A stretch of DNA of 64,000 nucleotides from Rhodobacteraceae bacterium F11138 (GTDB lineage Bacteria; Pseudomonadota; Alphaproteobacteria; Rhodobacterales; Rhodobacteraceae). The position numbers and the translations under genes are program-made. How positions within the stretch are numbered: the first letter of the stretch is position 1; the number at the start of each line of letters is the position of its first letter. The notes under the pieces were generated by a model. That model worked only from the letters and a program-made list of their open reading frames with translations, had not been told where the DNA came from and made no database searches. Location of the stretch: NCBI GenBank assembly GCA_016521575.1, contig JAEKDP010000006.1, positions 124,001 through 188,000 on the forward strand, given 5' to 3'. Positions 53,758 through 61,802 of this stretch are shown here, piece by piece.

Positions 53758-54249
53758 TCAATCGTCGGTGGCCGCGATCAGCGCCGCCAAGGGCGGTGGT
53801 GCATCCTTGACGGCCTTGGTCACGATATAGGTGAAATAGCGGGTCAACCCTGCCTGCTGCTCAAGAAGGGTATCCATCAGCCGCTGGTAGCTGTCGATAT
53901 CGCGGGTGGTGATCATCATCAGATAGTCAAAGCCGCCGCCCAGTGCCCAGCAACCGGAAATCTCGTCATGCCGGGCCACGACCGCTTCGAATTTCTGGAA
54001 ACTTTCAGCGCGATGTGTCCCCAGTTCGGCCAACACAAAGACATTGACATGCGGTGCAAGCTTTTTCAGCGCGATCCGCGCGGCATAGAATTCAATCGCG
54101 CCTGCCTTTTCCAGACGCTGCAACCTGTCCCAGCAGGCGGTGCTGCTCAGGTTTACGCGCTCTGCAAGGGCGGTCTTGGAAATGCGCCCCTCGCGGCCAA
54201 GCACCTGAAGGATCGAAATGTCGCGATTGTCCAGCTTCAACAGGCTCAT
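53758..54249 (-). CDS. doeX: Lrp/AsnC family regulator (DoeX-like)
   Basis: Leucine-responsive-type regulator, 163 residues. An N-terminal helix-turn-helix (about 9-55: RISKTALAERVNLSSTACWDRLQRLE) is followed by the RAM ligand domain (GCWALGGGFDYLMMITT). In ectoine-degrading bacteria such a regulator (DoeX or AsnC) sits with the hydrolase, aminotransferase and dehydrogenase genes and responds to the degradation intermediate. The gene is transcribed away from the ectoine hydrolase gene. A 14-base palindrome in the gap between them is its likely operator. It lies upstream of the dehydrogenase gene on the same strand, so its transcript may run into doeC. Confidence 0.85.
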   Translation of the reverse strand: MSLLKLDNRDISILQVLGREGRISKTALAERVNLSSTACWDRLQRLEKAGAIEFYAARIALKKLAPHVNVFVLAELGTHRAESFQKFEAVVARHDEISGCWALGGGFDYLMMITTRDIDSYQRLMDTLLEQQAGLTRYFTYIVTKAVKDAPPPLAALIAATDD

Positions 54250-54333
54250 GCCTGCGTGATGCGGCTTAACCCGGGGCTTGTCAATTGTACGAAGCTACGA
54301 GGGGCCTGACCGCCGCGCGTGATAACAATTGCT

Positions 54334-54347
54334 GTTCTGCACAGAAC
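54334..54347. promoter_or_regulatory. Palindrome between doeX and doeA, likely operator
   Basis: GTTCTGCACAGAAC is a perfect six-base inverted repeat around a CA centre. It stands 85 bases from the doeX start and 93 bases from the doeA start, the right place for an AsnC-type site controlling both genes. Confidence 0.5.
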
Positions 54348-54439
54348 TGGCATACAGGGATTTGTAACCATCTCCGCCCGCGACCGGTGCAGCCGGGGCG
54401 GGAACCGATGCCAGGCCAACGACCCAGGGGAGCAGCGCC

Positions 54440-55621
54440 ATGACCACGTTCCGATCCAACTTCACCACCGGCGAGTACCTGCGGCGCATCGACAAGACCC
54501 GGGCCGAGATGTTTCGTCTCGGGCTGGACGCGATCGTGGTCTGTGATCCATCGAACATGTCCTGGCTGTCGGGGTACGATGGCTGGTCTTTCTATGTTTT
54601 TCAGGCGGTTGTCCTGACCGGAGAAGGTGAGCCCGTGTGGTGGGGGCGTCAGATGGATGCCCTGGGTGCGCGCCGAACCGTGTTCATGGAAGATGATTGC
54701 ATACGGGGTTATGACGATACCTATGTGCAGAATCCGGACAAGCATCCGATGGAACACCTGTCGCAACTGCTGACCGAAATGGGATTGTCCGGGCTGCGGA
54801 TCGGTGTCGAAATGGACAATTATTATTACTCGGCCAAGGCGCACCGAACTCTGGAAACCTGCCTACCAGATGCGGATTTCCTGGATGCGACCGGGTTGGT
54901 GAACTGGCAACGCGCGGTCAAATCCGAACGCGAGATCGAATACATGCAGCGCGCCGCGCGGATCGTCGAGACGATGCACGCCCATATCCTTGAGGTCGCG
55001 GAACCGTGGATGCGCAAGAACGATCTGGTAGCCGAAATCTATGCCGCCGGGATTCGTGGCGCCGACGGGTTCTGGGGGGATTATCCGGCGATCGTGCCCA
55101 TGGCGCCTTCGGGGCTGGATGCAACCGCGCCGCATCTGACCTGGGATGATCGCCCCATGGAGATCGGTGAATCGACCTTTTTCGAAATCGCGGGCGCGCA
55201 TTGCCGGTATCAATGCCCGCAGTCGCGAACCCTGTTCTTTGGCGAGGTGCCGCAGAAATACCGGGACGCGGAACAGGCGGTTCTGGACGCGATCGCATCG
55301 GGTCTGGAGCAGGCCAAACCGGGCAATCGGGCTGAAGATATCGCCAATGCGTTCAATGCGACCCTGAACAAGGCGGGGTACCAGAAAGACAGCCGCTGCG
55401 GCTATGCCATCGGAATCAGCTATCCTCCTGACTGGGGCGAGCGAACGATATCGTTTCGCCGTGGGGACGAGACCGTGCTGGAACCGGACATGACCTTTCA
55501 TTTCATGCCGGCACTTTGGCTGGACGATGGCGGGCTGGAAATTACCGAACCGATCCGCATTACCGAAACAGGGCATGAATGCTTTTGCACCACGCCGCGG
55601 GAATTGTTTGTCAAAGCGTGA
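54440..55621 (+). CDS. doeA: Ectoine hydrolase, peptidase M24 family
   Basis: Ectoine hydrolase (DoeA/EutD), 393 residues, opens the ectoine ring to N-acetyl-diaminobutyrate. It has a creatinase-type N-terminal domain (DPSNMSWLSGYDGWSFYV) and a pita-bread M24 C-terminal domain (DYPAIVPMAPSGLDATAPHL, FFEIAGAHCRYQCPQSRTLF, HFMPALWLDDGGLEITEP). The match in length and motifs to Roseobacter EutD is close. GGGGAG 8 bases upstream sets the start. The partner deacetylase (DoeB/EutE) is not in the window. The gene is followed by a TRAP transporter operon in the same direction. Confidence 0.87.
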   Translation: MTTFRSNFTTGEYLRRIDKTRAEMFRLGLDAIVVCDPSNMSWLSGYDGWSFYVFQAVVLTGEGEPVWWGRQMDALGARRTVFMEDDCIRGYDDTYVQNPDKHPMEHLSQLLTEMGLSGLRIGVEMDNYYYSAKAHRTLETCLPDADFLDATGLVNWQRAVKSEREIEYMQRAARIVETMHAHILEVAEPWMRKNDLVAEIYAAGIRGADGFWGDYPAIVPMAPSGLDATAPHLTWDDRPMEIGESTFFEIAGAHCRYQCPQSRTLFFGEVPQKYRDAEQAVLDAIASGLEQAKPGNRAEDIANAFNATLNKAGYQKDSRCGYAIGISYPPDWGERTISFRRGDETVLEPDMTFHFMPALWLDDGGLEITEPIRITETGHECFCTTPRELFVKA

Positions 55622-55864
55622 CGCGCGGCGTCGATGAGACGTCAACCGGGTCGCGGCAGCCTGTCTTCATGCAGGTGCGGCTTTTCGCACGCCAAGTTTC
55701 GTGAATCCGCCGCTGACGGGGACCTGCGGCGAATAAGTCATTGCATTTGCGGGGCGTCCGAATAATCTTTTGCTTACTCATCGGGACAGTGGGTCGGAAA
55801 TGAACCTGCAATCCTGAACAATAACCAAAAAACGAATACGACCCAACGGGAGGAACTACCAAAT

Positions 55865-56950
55865 ATGGAACGACGCAAGTTTTTGAAGGGGGCCGCAATC
55901 GCGGGCACCGGTGCGGCTCTGGCAGCGCCGGCAATCGCACAAAGCGGCAAGACAATGACGATCGTTTCGACCTGGGGACGGGATTTTCCGGGGCTGGGCA
56001 TTTCTGCACAGCGCCTTGCAGAACGAATCACCGAACTGTCACAAGGCGAACTGCGAACCGAGTATTTTGCCGCTGGCGAGCGCGTCGGCGCGTTCGATTC
56101 GTTTGACGAAGTCGCATCCGGCAACAGCCAGGCCTATATCGGTGCAGAATATTACTGGGCGGGCAAGCACCCGGCGTTCACCTATTTTACGGCCGTTCCC
56201 TTCGGGATGACCGTGCCCGAGCATAACGCCTGGATCAAATACGCCGGTGGGCAGGAACTCTGGGATAAGCTGTCGGCTGAATTCGGACTGAAGGCCATCA
56301 TGGCAGGCGCGACCGGAACGCAGGCGGGGGGCTGGTTCAACAAGGAAATCAACAGCCCGGAGGATCTGAACGGTCTCAAGATGCGCATTCCGGGTCTTGC
56401 GGGCGCGCTGATGTCCAAGCTGGGCGTTTCGACGGTATCCTTGCCCGGCGGGCAGATCTATGAAAACCTGGTCTCGGGTTCGATCGATGCCACCGAATGG
56501 GTCGGCCCCTATAACGACTACTTCATGAAGTTCTACGAAGCCGCCAAGTATTACTATACCGCGGGCATGCACGAACCCGGTGCAGCCTTGTGCCTGGGCA
56601 CCAACAAGGCCTGGTGGGACAGTCTTTCGGCCCATGAACAGGCCATCATCACGGCTGCGTGCTACGAAGAACATGCGGCACAAGCCGAAGAAGCATCCGC
56701 CAACAATGGTGCATATCTGGCACGTCTGGTCGATGATCACGGTGTTCAGACCCGTACCTTCAATGACGATGTCTGGGACGCGTTCGGCGAAGCCGCGGCG
56801 GAAGTGTTCGAAGAAACCCGCGATCATTCGCCAATGGCTGCCGAGATCAATGACGATTATCAGGCCAAGATGCGTGAGATCGGCGGCTGGCGTGCGGTTG
56901 CGGAAATAGAATACTCCAATCAGCGCAACCGGATCCTGGGTATCGGCTGA
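55865..56950 (+). CDS. TRAP transporter solute-binding protein (TakP/DctP family)
   Basis: Periplasmic solute receptor of a TRAP transporter, 361 residues. The twin-arginine-type signal MERRKFLKGAAIAGTG leads to cleavage near AAPAIAQ. The mature protein has the DctP/TakP pattern: SSTWGRDFPGL-like first lobe, GEYYWAGKHPAF-type strand, then TWVGPYNDYFMKF and the C-terminal helix. It resembles the Rhodobacter sphaeroides 2-oxoacid receptor TakP more than the ectoine receptor UehA. The ligand cannot be read from sequence. A 9-bp attenuator-type hairpin follows before the permease genes. Confidence 0.88.
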   Translation: MERRKFLKGAAIAGTGAALAAPAIAQSGKTMTIVSTWGRDFPGLGISAQRLAERITELSQGELRTEYFAAGERVGAFDSFDEVASGNSQAYIGAEYYWAGKHPAFTYFTAVPFGMTVPEHNAWIKYAGGQELWDKLSAEFGLKAIMAGATGTQAGGWFNKEINSPEDLNGLKMRIPGLAGALMSKLGVSTVSLPGGQIYENLVSGSIDATEWVGPYNDYFMKFYEAAKYYYTAGMHEPGAALCLGTNKAWWDSLSAHEQAIITAACYEEHAAQAEEASANNGAYLARLVDDHGVQTRTFNDDVWDAFGEAAAEVFEETRDHSPMAAEINDDYQAKMREIGGWRAVAEIEYSNQRNRILGIG

Positions 56951-56972
56951 GGTCGGCCCATCGCTGATATAG

Positions 56973-57004
56973 GCAGGAGCCGCAGAAATGCCGGGCTCCT
57001 GCTT
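56973..57004 (+). terminator. Attenuator-type hairpin between receptor and permease genes
   Basis: Nine-base-pair stem GCAGGAGCC/GGCTCCTGC (56973-56981 with 56994-57002), 12-base loop, then TTTC. A partial terminator at this spot is common in binding-protein operons and would favour expression of the receptor over the permeases. Confidence 0.55.
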
Positions 57005-57074
57005 TCGCGTCGCTGCTGGCGGGCTTTGTGCGGGCCCGGCCGCACACGAGCCGTTCACAAACTGGAAAACCCCA

Positions 57075-58073
57075 ATGACCGTCACCTCCAAGGCAGAACT
57101 ACTGTCGCCAAGAGGGGCACCCGCCCCATTTGTGCGGTATTTCGGCTGGGCAACGATGTTCGTGTTGCTGGCCTTTATCATCAATAACGTGCTTATCGTC
57201 TGGTACGATTTTCCGATGCTGACATCGATGCTGAATGACAGCATTTCCGACCGTTCCTGGATATCGGTGGGCCTGTACGCGGCGGCGCTGGGTCTTGCGG
57301 CGCTGGTCGTGGCGCAAACGCCGAACCGGACGCTGCGCTATGACGCGACGAAAATAAGCGATTTCAATGCCTACCTGATCCGGGGCTGTTTCTTTGCGGT
57401 TCTGTTTGTGGGGGTAGCGGATTTTGGTATCGCATTTTTGCGCGTTGAAGGCTTGTTGGATACGGTGTTTCCAGAAAACCTTGCCAAGGAAATGAACCGG
57501 TCGCAGTTCATCGGGCCGATCATCCATATGCCACTTGTCATACTGGGATTCGTTGTCGCGCTGTTCAGCCGCTCATTGGGGTTTATCTGGCTGGCCCTTC
57601 TGATCGTGGTGGCCGAATTGCTGATCGTGATTTCGCGTTTCGTGTTTTCCTATGAACAGGCGTTGATGGGGGATCTGGTGCGCTACTGGTATGCGGCGCT
57701 GTTTCTGTTCGCCTCTGCCTATACGCTGCTGAAAGAAGGCCATGTCCGGGTCGACGTGCTGTATGCCGGATTCAACAGCGCGCGCAAAGGCCGGGTGAAT
57801 TCGATCGGGGCAATCCTGCTGGGCATGACAACGGCCTGGGCGATCCTGATCATCGGCATGGGATCGAAACAGGCGATCATCAACGCTCCGATCGTCAATT
57901 TCGAGGTGTCCCAGACCGGCACCGCGGGGATGTATGTCAAATACCAGATGGCGGCATTTCTTGCGATCTTTGCAATCACCATGCTGATTCAGTTTGTCAG
58001 CTACCTGTTCGAAGCGGTTGCCGATGCGCGCGACGAACCGGGCCACCGCGATCACGCGGCCGTGTCACACTGA
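57075..58073 (+). CDS. TRAP transporter small permease (long DctQ-type)
   Basis: Small membrane subunit of the TRAP transporter, 332 residues, longer than typical DctQ proteins (160-220). There is an extra N-terminal helix (YFGWATMFVLLAFIINNVL) and a middle segment before the usual four-helix DctQ region (LFLFASAYTLLKEGHVRVDV is the conserved motif), with another helix at the C-terminus. The long form occurs with TakP-type receptors. The ATG at 57075 is favoured because the stretch before it is not family-like. It is followed by the large permease gene after 10 bases. Confidence 0.8.
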   Translation: MTVTSKAELLSPRGAPAPFVRYFGWATMFVLLAFIINNVLIVWYDFPMLTSMLNDSISDRSWISVGLYAAALGLAALVVAQTPNRTLRYDATKISDFNAYLIRGCFFAVLFVGVADFGIAFLRVEGLLDTVFPENLAKEMNRSQFIGPIIHMPLVILGFVVALFSRSLGFIWLALLIVVAELLIVISRFVFSYEQALMGDLVRYWYAALFLFASAYTLLKEGHVRVDVLYAGFNSARKGRVNSIGAILLGMTTAWAILIIGMGSKQAIINAPIVNFEVSQTGTAGMYVKYQMAAFLAIFAITMLIQFVSYLFEAVADARDEPGHRDHAAVSH

Positions 58074-58083
58074 GGACGGAATT

Positions 58084-60744
58084 ATGGAACTTTTCTTTCT
58101 TGCAGTTCTGATCGTCATCATGGCGACGGCCCTGGCGTCCGGTTTCCCGGTTGCCTTTGCCCTGCCGGGATCGGCCATCATCACGATCGTATTGGCCGCA
58201 GGTGCGGGATATTTGGCGGTTGGCAATCTGGACGCCTATTTTCATTCCGGCGGGCCGTCGCAATGGCTGTCGGCGGGGGTCACCAACCTGCGAGGGGTCT
58301 ACTGGGAGGTCGAACGCGACACCCTGATTGCGATTCCGCTGTTCATCTTCATGGGCATCATGCTGCAGCGTTCCAAGATCGCCGAAGATCTTCTGGTCAC
58401 CATGGCCCGTCTTTTCGGCCCGGTCCCCGGTGGGCTGGGAATCTCGGTCGTGTTTGTCGGGGCGCTGCTTGCCGCGACCACGGGGATCGTCGGTGCCACG
58501 GTGGTGGCCATGGGGCTGATTTCACTGCCGGCGATGCTGCGCAACAATTATTCGCAATCGCTGGCGACCGGAACCATTGCCGCATCCGGAACCCTGGGAC
58601 AGATTATTCCGCCGTCAATCGTTCTGATCATTCTGGCCGATCAGCTGGCCAGCGCCTCGGATCAGGCCAGCACCGCACGCAAGGCCCTGTATAAGGACGC
58701 CACAGGCGAATTGAGCATGCCCAGCGTGTTTGATGTGGCCAGCACAAGCGCCGGCGAGATGTTTCTGGGGGCATTCGTTCCCGGCATCCTGCTGGTGCTG
58801 TTGTACATGGCCTTCATCCTGATCTTTGCCATCCTGCGCCCCAAGGCGGCACCGGCGGTGCCCTATACCGGTGCGCGCGATCTGGCGTTCTGGGGCAATG
58901 TTCTATTGACATTGGTTCCACCTCTGGCGCTGATCTTCCTGGTTCTGGGCTCGATCATCATGGGCGTGGCCACGGTCAATCAGGCCGGTGCAATTGGCGC
59001 TGCCGGGGCCCTGATCATGGCCGGATACCGGATCACGGAGCAGAACAAGACGACCTTCTACCCGGCCTTTCTGGCGATCGTGGCCCTGGGCCTGATCGCA
59101 TTCGCGCTGGGATCATATGACATGAACGTCAAGGCGATCCTGGTGAATGGCGGCGATACGACCGGGTTGATCATCGGCGGCTTTGCGGTCCTCTTGTTGG
59201 TGATTTCCCTGATCTGGAGCGGGCTTCGCGTGCTGAGGGTCGAAAACACCTTGCACGAAGTGATGACCGATACCGCCAAGACAACGTCGCTGGTGTTCAT
59301 CATCCTGCTGGGCGCCGCCATGTTGACGGCCGCGTTCCGGGCGTTCGGCGGCGAAGAACTGGTGCGGGATTTCCTGAACTCGCTGCCGGGCGGATTCTGG
59401 AGCCAGTTCATCATCGTCATGGCCGTCATATTCGTCCTCGGGTTCTTTCTGGACTTCATCGAGATTGCGGTGGTCGTGGTTCCCATCGTTGCGCCGATCC
59501 TGTTGGCCGATCCGCAGGCCAACATCACCGCGGTCTGGCTGGGGGTCATGATCGGCTTGAACATCCAGACGTCGTTTCTGACACCACCGTTCGGCTTTGC
59601 CCTGTTTTATCTGCGCGGAGTCGCACCGGCCATCGTCAAAACAGTCCAGATTTACAAGGGTGTCATCGCCTTCATCGGGCTGCAGTTGGTGGCTCTTGCA
59701 ATCGTGGCTTACTATCCGCAGCTGGTGAACTATCTGCCCAACCGGATGAGTTTCTTGTCAGAGACCGCACCGCCGCCTCGCAATCCGAAACTGCAGCACT
59801 GTCTGGAGGAATACGTTCAAAAGCAGTTGGCGCAAGAGGGTGCGACGATTTCGGCGACAATTGCCGCCGCACAAGCCCTGGATCTGTCTCGGCTTCCGGA
59901 CCGGCAGGCCACGGCCTTGTCCGGTGCCTTTGACAATGCCGAGGCTGCCGTGGCCGGATTGTCCGACATTGCAACCACCTCGGAAGCGGTGCAGGCGGCG
60001 TCTGGCACCTACCGGATCGCGCAGGTCGAGGTTCGCAACCTGCAGAAGAAGATGCGGGACCTGGATGAGGAAATCGAACGGCTGAACAAGACCGGTCAAT
60101 ATCTCAGAGGGGAGGACGCAGAAAAACAGCGTGCCGATATTCAGCAACGCATTGACGTCCTGACCCGGGAAAAGGCAGCGATAGAGGCGCAGATGCCGGC
60201 CGACTGGACCGAAACACATGATCGTTTCGCCTCGCTGCTTTCGGCTGAGGCGAAGGCGCGCATGACCTACCGCCGTGCCGCGGACGGTTCGGTCGAGCCG
60301 GTGGTCGAATTTCTGGGCGTTCTGAATGACAACGATGCTTTCGCGGCGCTCGAGCAGGATCTGAACGGGCTTGGTGACATCATAGCCAATGCAGATCCGG
60401 AACAGGTCGAAGACGCCCTGAGTACGGTCGGCAAGGCGTTCGCACAGGTCTCGGGTGCCAATGCGGTCTCATCTGCGCTGTCAAAAGCAAGACGCAGCAT
60501 GCGCGGCAAATCGGTTGATCGCGACAAGGCGATGGAGTCCTATCAGGATGCCCTGGAGACCTATACGGCCCAGAAAGGGTGGCGCACCGCGGCAGCCGAA
60601 CAGCTGCGTTCAGGTTTGCAGACCTATCTGGATGGCGCTTCCGATACCATCGGGGCACGCCAGCAACCCCGTCTGAGCCGAGCGCAAGCCCTGTTCCTGG
60701 CCAGTTGCAGCGCGACCCATCGGGATCTGTCGCTGCACTTCTGA
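58084..60744 (+). CDS. TRAP transporter large permease with C-terminal coiled-coil extension
   Basis: Sodium-coupled large permease of the TRAP family, 886 residues, about twice the usual 430. Residues 1-550 form the DctM-type membrane domain with about 12 helices, including GATVVAMGLISLPAMLRN and ASGTLGQIIPPSIVLIIL, the conserved hairpin motifs, and IGLNIQTSFLTPPFGFALFY. From about 553 a cytoplasmic tail of more than 330 residues follows, Glu/Ala/Arg-rich and strongly helical (KKMRDLDEEIERLNKTGQ), a predicted coiled coil. AGGACGGAATT precedes the ATG. The tail may couple transport to a cytoplasmic partner. The gene ends before a clear terminator. Confidence 0.82.
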   Translation: MELFFLAVLIVIMATALASGFPVAFALPGSAIITIVLAAGAGYLAVGNLDAYFHSGGPSQWLSAGVTNLRGVYWEVERDTLIAIPLFIFMGIMLQRSKIAEDLLVTMARLFGPVPGGLGISVVFVGALLAATTGIVGATVVAMGLISLPAMLRNNYSQSLATGTIAASGTLGQIIPPSIVLIILADQLASASDQASTARKALYKDATGELSMPSVFDVASTSAGEMFLGAFVPGILLVLLYMAFILIFAILRPKAAPAVPYTGARDLAFWGNVLLTLVPPLALIFLVLGSIIMGVATVNQAGAIGAAGALIMAGYRITEQNKTTFYPAFLAIVALGLIAFALGSYDMNVKAILVNGGDTTGLIIGGFAVLLLVISLIWSGLRVLRVENTLHEVMTDTAKTTSLVFIILLGAAMLTAAFRAFGGEELVRDFLNSLPGGFWSQFIIVMAVIFVLGFFLDFIEIAVVVVPIVAPILLADPQANITAVWLGVMIGLNIQTSFLTPPFGFALFYLRGVAPAIVKTVQIYKGVIAFIGLQLVALAIVAYYPQLVNYLPNRMSFLSETAPPPRNPKLQHCLEEYVQKQLAQEGATISATIAAAQALDLSRLPDRQATALSGAFDNAEAAVAGLSDIATTSEAVQAASGTYRIAQVEVRNLQKKMRDLDEEIERLNKTGQYLRGEDAEKQRADIQQRIDVLTREKAAIEAQMPADWTETHDRFASLLSAEAKARMTYRRAADGSVEPVVEFLGVLNDNDAFAALEQDLNGLGDIIANADPEQVEDALSTVGKAFAQVSGANAVSSALSKARRSMRGKSVDRDKAMESYQDALETYTAQKGWRTAAAEQLRSGLQTYLDGASDTIGARQQPRLSRAQALFLASCSATHRDLSLHF

Positions 60745-60780
60745 AGGGCAACCCGATCGCAAAAGCCGACGGTCGCGCCT

Positions 60781-60811
60781 AGGGCGCGTCCGTTTTCCTG
60801 ACGCGCCTTTT
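60781..60811 (+). terminator. Rho-independent terminator of the TRAP operon
   Basis: Eight-base-pair stem GGCGCGTC/GACGCGCC (60783-60790 with 60800-60807), nine-base loop and TTTT at the 3' side. Confidence 0.75.
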
Positions 60812-60851
60812 CGCCAGGGGATGCCGATAGTTCAGTTGGCGACTAGCCAAT

Positions 60852-60883
60852 GCAAAAAGCCGCTGCGGGTGGCAGCGGCTTGC
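60852..60883 (-). terminator. Terminator of the DUF882 gene
   Basis: Ten-base-pair stem (60857-60866 with 60872-60881), five-base loop GGGTG. Read on the minus strand it is followed by TTTTT, which fits termination of the DUF882 gene ending at 60910. Confidence 0.8.
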
Positions 60884-60909
60884 ATTCGGCAGTTCGCGGT
60901 GGGTGCGGT

Positions 60910-61479
60910 TCAACCGCCCCAGCTACGCACGTCGCCGCAATCCATATGTACGAAATTCGAACGGGAATACCGTCCGACACCGCCAGCACGACAGGCCATC
61001 GCGGCCTTGGCCATCTGGTTTACCGACCGCGAAGACAGCCGCAGATCCGCCGCCTGACCGCGCATGTGCAACGAGTTCTTGGCCACGCCGCGCGACCGTC
61101 TGCGCAGCATCGCGTTTGTTTGCGGGCTGCGATAGCCGGACAGCATCATGTAGGGTTCGTTGATGTCCATCAGGTTGTGCGCCGCGGCCATGATATCGAT
61201 CGTGCGCAGGTCGATGGATTTCGTCTGATCCGTCCGCCAGTCACGCATGAAGTGATTGATTTCCTTGACGGAGTCTTTGATATATTTTCCGTCGATCCAA
61301 TATATCATGTCTATGCGTTCGCCGGTGCGTCCGGAATACATCTTGATGCGGCGAATGTCACCGCCACCTCGCAGGAAGCCTGCTGCATTTGCAAATGTTG
61401 GTGCTGCTGTGACTGTGGTTGCTGCGAATACCCTCAGCAACCCACGACGGGTGATCCCCGTAGAGCTGAATTCTTTCAT
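60910..61479 (-). CDS. DUF882/YcbK-type Tat-exported peptidase-like protein
   Basis: Exported protein of 189 residues. The N-terminus carries a Tat-type signal (GITRRGLLRVFAATTVTAAP). The mature part is the DUF882 (M15A-like, YcbK/MepK) domain with the zinc ligands in SLHMRGQAADLRL (His and Asp) and NFVHMDCG (His). Relatives such as E. coli MepK cut 3-3 crosslinks in peptidoglycan made by L,D-transpeptidases. It is divergent from an L,D-transpeptidase gene, an order I know from other Rhodobacterales. The segment YRSPQTNAMLRRRS is typical of the family. Confidence 0.9.
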   Translation of the reverse strand: MKEFSSTGITRRGLLRVFAATTVTAAPTFANAAGFLRGGGDIRRIKMYSGRTGERIDMIYWIDGKYIKDSVKEINHFMRDWRTDQTKSIDLRTIDIMAAAHNLMDINEPYMMLSGYRSPQTNAMLRRRSRGVAKNSLHMRGQAADLRLSSRSVNQMAKAAMACRAGGVGRYSRSNFVHMDCGDVRSWGG

Positions 61480-61802
61480 GGTCTGCGCCGTCCTGTACGC
61501 TTCTCGTCCTGCCTGCCCACGATGTTACGCGTGCTTTGAAAACATCCACTCCCGGATGTGTAACCTCTATGCCACAGGGGGCTTTCTGATCCAAGTATTG
61601 AATTGTGCAAGTTTTAGATACAGTGGTTTTTCGGCAATTTCTTGCGCAATGCATCTCAAACGCGATTCGATGCAATTGAGCACCATAGATCGTTGCAATT
61701 TGTCACAATCGCAAATGTGAATAGACACCAAATTTGCATGTTTTAACTCTAGTTTGCGGTTTCGTGTTCGTAATCAATGGTTCCAATTTCAAGGGCAATT
61801 TC
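61480..61802. promoter_or_regulatory. Divergent promoter region, DUF882 gene and L,D-transpeptidase gene
   Basis: A 323-base A+T-rich gap. It contains TTGCAATTTGTCACAATCGCAA near 61693, with partial dyad symmetry, and TTGCATGTTTTAACTC around 61735, which could be a promoter of the L,D-transpeptidase gene. Transcription starts cannot be fixed by eye. Confidence 0.4.

Noticed and set aside
55865-60744. Assigning the TRAP operon as the ectoine transporter UehABC
   Set aside because: It is adjacent to the ectoine hydrolase, but the receptor looks like TakP-type 2-oxoacid receptors and the permease sizes differ from UehBC. The substrate is left open.
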